Assembly: GCA_035582835.1 (NCBI GenBank)
Contig: JAYKAV010000012.1
Span: 1,763,877 to 1,827,876 of the forward strand
Source: Phoebastria nigripes
Lineage: Eukaryota > Chordata > Aves > Procellariiformes > Diomedeidae
Reading direction: 5' to 3'
Length of the DNA stretch: 64,000 nt
The notes beneath the pieces are model-generated. The model saw nothing but the letters and a program-made list of their open reading frames with translations, did no database searches and had not been told where the DNA came from. The position numbers and the translations under genes were made by a program. Positions 48,341-59,890 of the stretch are shown one piece after another (position 1 is the stretch's first letter; every line of letters starts with the position of its first letter).

Positions 48341-50921
48341 TCCACCTTTCACGGCAACTGTGCTGAGGGCTGTGGACAAAGGTGAAGCCGACTGTGAGAA
48401 ATGCTCTCCTGCCCCTCACTGCCGGTGTCGGTGGTGGCCGGTGTCCCCGTCACCGACGTGGAATGACGCAGCGGCTGCAGACACTCCTTGGCAGCCTCAG
48501 GATTGGCACGACACACGCGTCTTGTCTTCGCTTTAATGCCGAAGGCAAGGTAGGACTTGGCAATGCTGAGTGTTTTCCTGCAGTTGGGACTCTTAAAGGA
48601 GTCCTGTGCTGATCCCCCAAGCCCCATTGAAAGAGATTTTGAGCAGAAGCAGCCTCTTGTCAAAATGAACATTAAAACTAGCCGGCATGTTGCTTTCTCG
48701 CCATACAGGGAGACTGGGGGTGGGTAAGGAAATAAGTGTTTCTGTCCTAGAAGAAAAAAGGATGCTTCTACTCCCTCTGCAAAGAAATTGCTTCAGGACT
48801 GACATCCCCTTTGGGTCTCAGAGAGGTCACTACCAGGTACCTAGTAAGGATGCTGTTGTACTCTGTAACTAAAGGAAACTCTTAATGGACTCAACTGGGA
48901 TGAGGTCCAGAAGGTTTTAATGTCATTCAAAGCTCTGCAGTAACTCTTGGGTTGGTCCAGCTGTGGCTCTCTGCAGCCAAAGCGGAGACCATGGGTCTTT
49001 GCGGTGACTGTTTAGCTCTTGGGATGTTTGGTAATGAAAGCCAGGTTTTTGGAAGAAGCCAGGTAATTCATATCACCAGGGATTTATGACAAGTCTCTGG
49101 AGAAAGCGTGGTGTGAAGGAAGTGCTGCCGGGGTGAGTGTGATCCTGTTCCCCCCGACGGGGAGAGGATATTTCTTCCAGGACAAANAGCTCATTGCTAC
49201 GTATCTGCTCTTGTGCAAATGATCAACAGGTACGAGATTAGAAACAATGACCTTCTTGCAGCTACTTCACTCTTCAAAAAGGATAGCAGTGGGCTATTTT
49301 TAAAAGGTTATTCAAACTCCAGCTCTATTACTGTAAAGCTGTTGTGAGCTGTCAGGTACAGAGCCATAATCTTCACCAGTTATTGTTGTACTTATGAATT
49401 CAATATGAATTGCATGAACTAAAGCACATTGATTAGAGGGTTGACTTNCATATGAAGCCAATTCATCTAATTTTTACACTGCTGGCTCAACAAGTATTAG
49501 CTAATCATCTAGTATGAATGGTTTCAAAATACCACTTTGCTACCGTCAGCCGGCAAATGGCCATTGATAGATTATTTATGGGTGAAAAAACGCCATGCTA
49601 TCGCTTACACCACAGCGGCACTTACAGTCCCAAGCGAGACTGAGACCTCACTGTGCCGGGTGCTGTACAAGTGCATGAGATGCCTGTCCTGCAAACGACT
49701 GGGGGGGTGCAGACGGACAAACGAGGAAGCAGAGTGATTAAACAAGGAAAGGGCAGGAGACAAGGGATTTGGAGTCACCCGTGGGAGGGAGGGATTTCCA
49801 TTATAGAGCCTGTACTGAAATGATGACCTGCAAATGCAAGCAGCTTTTGGTGAGGTGCTTGCTTTGCTCATAAGAGATGGATATAGTGATAAAATCTGTT
49901 TTTGGGGGGAGCTTCAATCTAATTTAATTTTTCCCCCTGTAAATAATGACTTGCTGGTCTGGAGGTGCAGTGGAGTTTATATGTCTAAATTAGTCAGTGT
50001 GCCCGGAGACGCCTGGGGTAATGACAGTGGGAAATCCAACTTTTTAGCTGAGGCTGGGGGAGAATTATGCTGCCAGGTTCATGCCTGTTGCTGCAGAAGT
50101 AGCAGGGTAGTTGATCTGCCCGCTGGAGCCATTTCGTGTGGGTTTGAACCTGATGGGTTTTTGGTAGGAATATGTTGGTTAATTAATTATTTTTTTAATT
50201 ACAAGTATACTGATATTATGGAAGAAACAGGAGAAATTGTGTAGCATTGTCTTTGAAAATGTGCGTTTTGGGAAAACAGAAGTTTTTTCCTTCAAGCAAA
50301 GCAGCTGTGAAGCACCACGCAGTTATGAATCAGGACTGAGCGTGGAAAGCTTTGTGGTACGTGTGGCTTTGTACAGCCGTGTCTGTTTGCCTGGCCGTAC
50401 CTCTGATCCGTCTGTTCTCCCCTGCGAGCTGGGCGCTGGCAGCGTGAGCCTGTCGGGGAGCCCTCTCCATCACCGAGGCGCTCGCTGGCACCAGCATCTT
50501 CAGGCACCGCTTGGTGCAGTTGGGATGGTGGGATGGACCCAGCGATGCTTTCAGGAGCATCGTGCTGCTTCCAGCGCTCGCTCTCAGTGTTGGAAAGGAA
50601 ACCAGAGGCCTCTATGACAACACCATGAAACGTCTGTGACTCCAGCCCACTGCAGTTTTGGAGCAGTGTAGTGAGACCTCTCTGTCCTTGTGTGCTGTTA
50701 ACACTGTTCAGCGTTTTCCAAACATGTCTAATGACTAGGAACATCTTGGCTTTGTGTCTGCTTCTGGCAATCAGGGACTTTTCAGGGGTCTCAAGTCAAA
50801 ATCTCCTGGTACATTTTGAAATGTTAACCTGTATTTAAAAAAAAAATGATCGTGGTTAGCTGGAGGCTTATACTGACAATTCTGTGTAATAATTCTCGTT
50901 TTTCATATAGTTTGGAAAGAG
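48341..50921. other. intergenic desert
   Basis: No gene seen. An AT-rich candidate regulatory patch lies at about 49390-49520 (TTCATCTAATTTTTAC and AGTATTAGCTAATCATCTAG motifs). Open frames of 130-150 codons at 49834-50744 on both strands overlap each other and show no homology. Confidence 0.55.
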
Positions 50922-50960
50922 GATATCTGCAAAAGATCAAGATATCTGCAAAAGATCAAG
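50922..50960. repeat. perfect 19-bp tandem duplication at a CR1 5' junction
   Basis: The unit beginning GATATCTGCAAAAGATCAA occurs at 50922-50940 and again, exactly, at 50941-50959, immediately before the recognisable CR1 sequence. Confidence 0.9.
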
Positions 50961-51123
50961 GATCAAGGGAAGTGGTTGAGTCACCATCCCTGGAGGTATT
51001 TAAAAGACGTGTAGATGTGGCACTTAGGGACGTGGTTTAGTGATGGAGTTGGCAGTGTTAGGTTTACAGTTGGACTTGATGATCTTAAAGGTCTTTTCTG
51101 ACCTAAATGATTCTATGATTCTA
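50961..51123 (+). mobile_element. CR1 LINE 3' end with ATTCTATG tail
   Basis: Matches the avian CR1 3' terminus as I know it: CCATCCCTGGAGGTATTTAA, AAGACGTGTAGATGTGGCAC, 'GGACTTGATGATCTTAAAGG' and the terminal GATTCTATGATTCTA microrepeat. It is 5' truncated, as is usual for CR1, with no intact reading frame. Confidence 0.92.
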
Positions 51124-54100
51124 AGATGCAGCTTTCGAATGATGGAGTGAAGCGCAGTGACTGTGATTCCGGGAGCTGGAGGCCCGCATCCCAGGAAAGG
51201 GTGTTTCAGCCAGTATGACCTGTCTATGCTCGATTAGTAAATAACTCCCTATTTGTATATTAAACTCTCACTGGGCAAACAGTAGAGTTAGAAAACATAA
51301 CTGCAAGTGCTTAATAAACAATCCGTAGGTGTTATAAATGCATTACCAAGTATGCTACTTGCTACAGAGGGACGTAAGGGCACCAGCAGGATGCCTGCTT
51401 ACCTATTAGCATCATTTATAAGCACCCAGCCAGCCTATAACTATCGATTTCCCACTCATTAAAACCTTAGATAATAATTTATCAAGTCTTCGTAAAGTAA
51501 ACCTTAAAGCCTGATGTCTTTGCTTTTACACCAAGAAAGCACCTGTCTCTGTGCCTGCGGGTGCTAGATAAGCCCTAATTCATAGGTTTCTCTGGGAGCT
51601 ATCTGTACCATTGAACAAAACTTTCCCTGCAAGCGATGTGGCTTGTTTTTCCTGATACAGAGCAGTTGGCTGTTTTTAAGAAAAATGTTTGTTTTCTAAG
51701 CAAAAATGAATGGCTTCAGATGTCACTCTCAAATTAGATTAAAAATTTTCTCTCGTAACCAAAGATGNGTGATGGGTGCAGCCTCTGGTCCTTCTCTAAA
51801 CACCTCTCACGGGATGTATGTTTATTTTTTCCCCCACCTGAGCAAAGTCTGGATTAAATTTAACTGCTAGGAACGGCGTATGAAATACAGCTGTCCCTGG
51901 CTGGGATTTGATGGCTCTGGCACAAGTGACCGTACCGGTGAGCGGCTGTTGGGAGCAGAAAGTGAAGACTACGGTATGTGTCTGCACGTCGGCGAGGAGC
52001 GTAGACAGGCAGGGATGTAATCGCCTGAACTGCAGCCAAGAGGTTAACTCCCCTCCTCCTGCAAGAGCTGCCAGCGGAGTATTAATGACCACAGGCTGTC
52101 GAGACCGCCATTCTACGTATCATCTGAGTACACAGAGTGCAAAAGTAATTTAATTCAGGCATCACAATTAAGGAAACAATTATCTCTCATGTCTTGGGCT
52201 GATCTCCAGGTCATCTTAGCATTATCCCTTTTGATCTCATTATGAATTTAAAATATGCAATAAATTGGCTCTTAATTCTATAGAAAAGGTCAAGCTTGCT
52301 TTCTGCAGGAGGCAGGGGTGTATTTAATGGAAAGATCTCAAGGACAAGGGAAACATTTGTTAATGACTACGGGAATGAGTGCCAACCCACCTCCTGGGGA
52401 CTGTTGTGCAGGACTTCTGCACAGGCACAACATTCCCGTGGGCAAATCCTGTCTGAAGATGCTTTCCCAAGAGGTAAATTCTGACNAAGGTAGCAATTAA
52501 ATGTTGCTGTTTCATCCCAAGTTATTCTTGGGTGATCCAGTAATGGGGGAGTTTTGTGAAAGGAGCAGAGGGGTGACTTGAGACTCAGGAAACTTCAGCG
52601 CTTCATTCCCTCAGATGTTTTTGACAACCTGCTTGAGAAAGTGGCTTAACAGGTCGTTTTGTGGTTAACAATAGCCTTGGCAAGTGGAGTAAGGTTAATT
52701 GCACTAAGCTGAGCTATGTTGGCTTACCCCTGTTAAGTTCTGGTTTATGTAGTTTTTGCTCTTTTTTTAATAAGAACTGTTACCTGTTTATACCATTATG
52801 TCAGAATAAAAGCGTCCATTCAAAGGAAGCTTAGTATAAGCAAGAAGCAGATCTATAACTGGCTTATTTCCTCAAATACATAATTAGAGCAAAACTGTAC
52901 AGTGCTAACTATGCTGGGCACGAATGCTGAACGCTGTGATGCCGCCGGTGACATTTGCAACCCTGGCCCGGCAGCAGGACCACTGTGCATAAACCAGGTG
53001 AGGCAGACCCGCTTCCCCACGCTGGAGTACGTGGAGCACGAGCGCAGTCTGTGTGACTTTATCTTCACTGTTTCTCTAACGTGCATCTGCAAGGGCTTGC
53101 AGACCCGGAGTGGTTTGCCCTGTCGTCCGACTGGCACCATTCTGACACGCGTGGACGAACTCTTAACGCTATAGTTCATTCAAGTGCGNTTTTTTCTAAA
53201 TATCCCTTTTTAAATGCTACTTATTTTTCAAAGGATCGGGATGTTCCTGTTGGTCTGCAGGAGAGAGACGGGCAGTTTCGAATGCTGTTTCTGTGAAGCT
53301 GTGGACTGTTTCGGCGCGGCGGCTATCGGTGCATCACGTGTAAGCTCTGGTCATTCCGTATGAATTTTAAAGCCCAAACCGCTGCACAAGCTGGATGCGA
53401 CTCCCCACTGAGTTAGCCAGTTGTNTGCTGAGAGCGCGGTGGGCATTGCGTGCTAGGTAGTTTTAGCAATTGTGTTTCTCAGGGTGAGATGCGGGGAAGA
53501 GCGTGTTACAAGGCCACGCTCAGTCAAAGCCCTGTGAGTTTGATAAAATGAACTGTGGGGCTTGGTGACTGATGGTTTCCCTTCCTCTGCCTGCCAAACG
53601 GAAAACATGTCGTAAAGAAAAACTCACAAAAATGAAGACTGCTGTATCTCTGGTTTGTTCCTGCAAATGGAATTAGTTAAATAATAAATCCCACTGATCG
53701 AGGTTTTAATATAAACATAGAAATCCTCTGAAGTGTAAAAGGTGCTGCTAAAATGCTGCATTTGTGTAACTTAGGTAAACTTCAATTTAAAAGAAAGACA
53801 ACGAGAATTCTTATCTCTTATTGGTCATTCTGTTCACTTCTATTTTTTATGCTTTCCAGAAGGCAAAAAATAAATCAAAACTGGACTTATTGCAGTATTC
53901 TCTATTGAAACATTTTAATGTACATTGCCTGGCAGTGCAAAGGACAGATAATTATGTAGGCCTATCTTTTCTGCAGAAATGGATTATTTGGGTCCACGTT
54001 TCAAAAAGTACTGAGCATACAAAGTCCTGGTTGTGGCGTGAGGAGCTGGAAGCATCCGTCCCCTCCCGGAGCAGCTCCTGGTCCAGCACCTGCCGGGGTC

Positions 54101-55765
54101 CGGCTGACCCTGGCTCTCCATGGCAGCGGTTCAGCGCAGAGCGCACTAATGACGGTGCCAAACTGCAGACTTCGGTAAGACTGATGGCAAAACCAGCCTA
54201 ATCAGACTCTGGTGAGTGGTTCCCGGTGGCGTGGGTAATGCGTTCACGGTCTGGCCCATAACATCCATCACCAGCCATAGCAGGGGCATGCTGGTGGGAC
54301 ACAGGCTTCCCCTCTCCCCCGGGGAGGGATCTGCCCCTCTTTATTATACAATTTTGCCAAAATATCTCAGTTAAGCTGGGATAATTTTCAAAACCCTGGT
54401 GCCTAAGTAACTTCAAGAACATGGCTGATTTACTAACATCAGTTGCAGATGGTTTAACTCGCCTAAACGAATGCATTTCTGAAAGAGGTTTGGACGTGTG
54501 ACCCATCGTAGGACCACANCCTTTCCTCTCGCAGCCTTGGAATTGTGAGTGCAATTTAGTGTTTACTGATTTTTCCTTTTGTGCCGTGTTTTGTCTAGCT
54601 TTGCATATAAAATGGCAGCTGGTTGCAGAAGTGAATGAGTTCGAGGTGGAAACGCAGACTTTCACTGTGTGAGTCTTGTCCTTTGATTCCCTAGGAAGGT
54701 AACAAGAGAGAGGAGAAAGCTCGGTGCAGATTTAAATCATTAGCCACACATACCCTTCATCCACAACCAATGTGAAAAGTGAAATAACGTACCAGACAGC
54801 TATCACAGCTGTTGCACGGTAGCTCCAAACGCCTGGTCTGGCAAGGTTTGTATGTCGTGGGCTGCCGGCAGCGATGGGTGACAGCTTCAGGGCAGCTGGG
54901 TCTAAGGACCTGGGCTGGGAACTTAGGGAGGGCGAGTATGGGAACCCTGCTTGGATGTACAACTTGCTCAGATTGCCTTAGAAATCATACCTTCGCTTCG
55001 CTCCTGTGCTCAGAGCTCTGTGGTGCGGCTCTGCACGAACTAGCGAGCTCCCAGGGCAAAGCATCCGCCTGATTTACAGCTGCCCGACCTTTGGAGGTAC
55101 CCGGGGGANTCCCCTGGGGAGGCTGTGCGGCTTCCGTGCCCGGCGATGCTTGAAGTGCTTGAAGGATAGGTATGTAAAAAGCATGTAGAAATGAATCATG
55201 AATTGCATTGATGCATCATTTATGAATATCATACAGGCAAAACTTGAGTTTTCCCTGCTGTATTAGAAATGAACTAAATAAATCATTTATAAGACTGGGA
55301 ATAAAGACACCCCAGACAATCTGCTTGACCTACTGGGTGCTGGGGATTACAAAACCGGTTCAGTGTGGGACCAAGCACTTGTCTAGCATTCACACTGCAA
55401 TTTTAGGAAGGCAAGTACCATTAAAGGGGTGAGGAAACATGCTTTCCATGGGGTCTGGGAGTTTTCTATCACCAATACAAGGCTAATGTCCTAGGAATCA
55501 TTTCCTGAAGACAAAATGGATATGAATACGATTACTTTTATGCCCTCTGTGTTTAAACAATTCTTTCTGGGGACAAACTGCTTTAAAGTAGTTAAAACAT
55601 AAACCACAACTTTTTTTAAAAGGTTCCCTTCTCACTGTCTTTTACTTGATGCATTTGCCAAAAGATTGGGGAGGAGCAATCAGCCCTTGTCCTTCACTCG
55701 ACGAAAGCAGGTTGGGTCACTAACGCAGCCGTCTACCTGACAGGTCTGAAAGGCTGCTTTGGGTT
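51124..55765. other. intergenic desert
   Basis: No gene seen. About 51230-51500 is AT-rich and complex, a weak noncoding-element candidate (GATTAGTAAATAACTCC, TTAGATAATAATTTATC). Minus-strand frames up to 155 codons (54198-54665) cross an N and show no homology. Confidence 0.55.
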
Positions 55766-56402
55766 TGTGTGGCCAGGTATTGGTAGCGGGGGCATGCCCG
55801 CTATTTTTGGAGCAGGTGGATGCCCGAAGGAGGCTGGGACCCCGTGGGGAGCCCGCGCTGGAGCAGTCTGCTCCTGAAGGACTGCACCCCGGGGAAGGGA
55901 CCCACNCTGGAGCAGTTCNTGAAGAACTGCAGCCCGTGGGAAGGACTCACGTTGGAGAGGTTCGTGGAGGACTGTCTCCCGTGGGAGGGACCCCAGGCTG
56001 GAGCTGGGGAAGAGCGTGAGGAGGAAGGAGCGGCAGAGGCAACGTGTGATGGACTGACCGCAACCCCCATTCCCCGTCCCCCTGCGCCGCTCGGGGGGAG
56101 GAGGGCGAGAAATCAGGAGTGAGGTTGAGCCCGGGAAGAAGGGAGGGGTGGGGGGAAGGTGTTTTAAGATGTGGTTTTATTTCTCGTTGTCCTACTCTGA
56201 TTTGATTGGTAATAAATTAAGTTAATTTTTTTCCCCAAGTGGAGTCTGTTTTNCCCGTGACAGTAATTGCTGAGTGATCTCCCTGCCCTTATCTCGACCC
56301 ACGAGCCTTTCGTTATATTTTCTCTCCCCTGTCCAGCTGAGGAGGGCAGTGACAGAGCGGCGTGGTGGGCACTGGGTGTCCAGCCTGAGTCAAGCCACCA
56401 CA
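55766..56402 (+). mobile_element. solo, internally deleted LTR of an avian endogenous retrovirus
   Basis: A block I recognise as a widespread bird LTR repeat: it opens TGTGTGGCCAGGTATTGG, carries tandem units of about 45-50 bp, has an AATAAA at 56211-56216, and ends CAAGCCACCACA. The TG...CA ends fit an LTR. Compared with copies I remember, much of the 5' half is missing, so the tandem part follows the first 40 bases almost directly. No gag, pol or env sequence flanks it, and no clear target-site duplication is visible. Class not assigned. It supports an avian host. Confidence 0.75.
55809..56010 (+). repeat. 45-50-bp tandem units inside the LTR
   Basis: The motif GGAGCAG or a variant recurs at about 55809, 55860, 55908, 55953 and 55999, each followed by a TGAAGGACTG / CCCGTGGGAAGGAC type module. 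There are four to five diverged copies. A plus-strand open frame here is a by-product of the repeat. Confidence 0.8.
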
Positions 56403-59400
56403 AAGGCAAATCACTTCATGAATAAAAACCATCGTGTTCAAACAGTTACTGAACCTTAATAAATAGAAAGGCTATGTATTATCTCTGCCAGCATCAAACC
56501 AGCTAATCTTCCTTTCCACTGAGGCTGCTCGAAAGGAGGTTTAAAGCTGAGGTGAGGCAGAGGCTTAAATGTGATGGTGTCTACGTGATATCGGACATGG
56601 GATGTTTTCCCCTAGTTATACTAATAGAACTTCTTTGCCAGGATAGGGACTGTGCNTGAGGATAGGTCTTGGTAAGAACTGGGAGATGTCTTGTCTGTAC
56701 TAGGGTGTATGGCTGCAGCCCTCCTCTCATAAATTATTTTGAATCCTAATAATAATGAACAAGCTTATTCAGGAGATGTTTCACGAACCTGAAAGCAAGG
56801 GAAAACAAAGGGCTGTGTGTGCATTTTCCTACAGTGAGTGAGCCTTAGAAAAAAACGCTGCAGAGACCCTTGGATTTTTATTTTTCAGTTTGTTTTTAAA
56901 AAATCTAGATTCTAACAAGCTGCAAAGATGAAAAGCTTTCAACCTCCTTATATTTATCTAGAGAAGTACTCTGTGAGAGAAATGAAATGGAACAGACTCA
57001 TAGACTCATTTAGCATTTCTAAACTGGTAAATATATTTATTGGCCGTGCCTGTTAGGGGTGTGTAATACCTATTCTTTCTGCAGATGGCTCATTGGATTT
57101 CTTCCCTGGCACTTAGCTCTATAATGATGTTAGACTGCTAATACCAAACTGTCTTGACAATGTTTGTATTTTACCTCTTAGCTTCTGGCTGTTTCGAAGA
57201 TGAGGTGGTTTGGGGGTCTGGGTTGTCACTGGAAATTTGCTGTAATGAAACCCAGCGAAGTGAGGAGTTTGCCACATGCTTCAGCGGGGGCTGTTCTGGT
57301 TACGGCAGCAGTGCTGTGCGTAGCACCGTTAAATGCCGAGTGATGCAGTCGAGCATCCTCCCGCGGAGGTGCAGCTGCTGAGCCCGCCTGTGCTGAGACN
57401 CCCTAGCTGGTTAGCCGCTGGGGTGGGTAAAGCCTGCACAGCCCAGCCTTGAAAAAATATTTAAAATCTGCAATGTTCTCTTTATTTTTTCCAAGGCAAA
57501 AAGCAAGCGGGCTCCTTACCTCCTGTTCGGGTACGGCACAGGAATTGGGCATTCCCTCTGTGGTGGAAAGTGGGTTGAGAAAACCAGCCAAAGCCTGGTT
57601 TGCTTTTAAATTAGAAAGAAAGGTCTGCACCCCCCGCGCACCCTGGCCCGGCGGGAATGGGGAGCGTGTGCTGAAGGTGCCGGGGTCGGTCCCAGGGAGG
57701 CAGCTGGGAGCTCGAGCCGCTCCGGTGCTTCCCGGGCAGCAGCGAGTTTCTCAGCCTCGGTCATGTTTCTGCTGTGGAAATTAGAAAGCAGATGCTTGTT
57801 ACCATTCTAAAATAGAGGATAATAAAAGTTAGCTAGCTTAGACCTCCAAGGGGCCCTCTAGGGTAAGGTATTGTTTATGTTAACACAGTAAAATATATTT
57901 ATAATTTTAATAATTAGAAATAATTTAGACATATTTTAGGTTTATACATCAAAGCACCCTTTTAAAAGTTGTTTTTGTTCTACACCTGAGGATGTGAACC
58001 TGTTTAATTTCTAGAGAACGTCTGTCTTCTCATTTTGAGCAAAATTAATTTCTTTTTGCTGTTTTTGTTGCCTCATTCTTACTTTAAAGCACTTGCCACT
58101 CCAGCCCAGCATCCCGGCTGGTGCGTTTCTCAGGTGGATTTAGTGCTGTGTTTGTGTTGTAAATGCTGCCACCTTCATTTCCTTCCCTCTCCAATAAAAA
58201 AATAAACAATTTAGCAGGAGGGAAGGTGAGAGCGCTCTGAAGTTTGGCTGTAAAACCCCTGCTATTGTTTATAGCCGTGGCCCTGTGCTGAAACGCCACA
58301 GGAAAATGAGAGTAACAGCGAGTAACAAATATTCGATCACTCTGACAGGGGAGTTCATGGTGGAGAACTTTCCTATTGGAGACATGCGGCCACTTATCTG
58401 CTCTATCAGCCAAAGTTATTTTTTAAGAAATTAAGCTTTGCAAACCCACTGCACCCCTCCGCGGCACGGGTGTGATTTAGTGTGCTCCTTTTTGTGGTTT
58501 CACAACACACCTTTTGCTTCCCCGGCGTGGTGGGCTCGCTGCGGATCGTAATTCTGCATCACCGGGGTGCAGTGGGCATGGCTAAGGTGTGTTTTTTTTT
58601 TTTTTAATAGCTTTGTAGTTCTCCTTAGTTATTCACCCATTAAACATGATTTAAGTCACACCTTGGTCCCACAAAATTGAGTAATGTAGAAAGGACGTCG
58701 CCATTAATTAAACTAGTCTGTGGTGTCTCTTGTTGGTGCCTGATTTTTTGCAATCCATGGTTTCTGGCTGGGCTCCACATGCAAAATGGAAAGTTCAGTC
58801 TTCTGGTGCTGAGCCCGCCAGCAGCCCTGGGCACCAAAAATGAGGAACTGAGCTGTGAAGCAACACTTCAGAGTGGGCTTTTTTTATGCTGTCTGTTTTT
58901 CTTGCTATGCTGGCAAATGCTGTGCTATGGGCTTGGCAGAGGAGGGCAGCGAGGAGCATCAAGACCCAGCTTTGTGANGAAGTGGTGCCTTGCTGGCATA
59001 ATTTCAGGTGTTTCAGACCATTTTTGGGGGGGTCTCGTGGCTCCCACAGGTGTAGCGTGTTGCTGGGTTGGCTGCCCGCTCCTTGTGGGTCTCGGTCCCC
59101 AGCCAGCGTGGAAGGTCCCTCCCGAAGCCACGGCACCTTTCACAGGGGGTAGCAAATAGGAGAGGTCCAGGTAATTTCTGTGCTCTTCTTAAAATGCTCT
59201 GTGACATGCTTAAACAATGTCCCATCTGCTTTTAAAAAAGGCAAACGTGAAGAATTCCTGCAAAGGCTTTTTCTGTTGAATCTGAGCAGCTCTGTTTGCC
59301 CAGGGTCGGTGCTGGCTGTGCTTGGTCACTTGATGGACAGTGCCACCTCCACAAAACCCCGTGCTGTTCCCTTCCCGCAATTACTTCCCATTCCTCTGAG

Positions 59401-59629
59401 CTGCAGCTCTCCTCTTGTCTCCTTCGGATTTGTCCTGGGCGTGTTTGTGGAGGGTTACCCCAGCCGTTTCCACCTGGATTTGGGTGACAAANCGGTGAAG
59501 CTCTCATCTTGTCTCCAATATCAATACAATTCTTAATGCCTAAAACTGAACTCTTCTTCCCTATATAGGCCACGTGTAGCGTGACCTGCCCTGCTAGACA
59601 CTAATTAAGACTACCTGTGTAGCAATTTG
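56403..59629. other. intergenic desert
   Basis: No gene seen. AT-rich patches occur at about 57815-57965 and a T run at about 58591-58603. The 160-codon plus-strand frame at 58677-59159 spans an N, overlaps several minus-strand frames and resembles nothing I know. Confidence 0.55.
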
Positions 59630-59890
59630 GCAATGTACCGTTGATGGACATCTATTTAGTAGAGAGCTCAACGGCTTTATTAACATTAATGAATGATGGT
59701 AGACTTTTTTTGCCCTTTTTACAAAGGTCATGCTCAAATCATCGCATTATCAGACTTAATTACAAGAAGTTAATTTGTTGCTTGCCTGCCTCGCAGATGT
59801 TTAGGAAAACACATTTTATACTTCATATATCATACATCTATGGGGTTGCTCTTTATGCTATAGTAATATAGTCATTATAGCTGGCCAAGG
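59630..59890. promoter_or_regulatory. candidate conserved noncoding element
   Basis: Complex AT-rich block with TTTATTAACATTAATGAATG, GACTTAATTACAAG and AGTTAATTTG homeodomain-type sites and a paired ATATATCATACATC segment. Composition only. Confidence 0.3.

Noticed and set aside
55759..56122. Possible repetitive protein gene (LEQ.. type repeats)
   Set aside because: The repeat belongs to the LTR tandem units; the translation is a by-product.
58677..59159. 160-codon open frame in the desert
   Set aside because: Contains an N, competes with several minus-strand frames, and has no homology.
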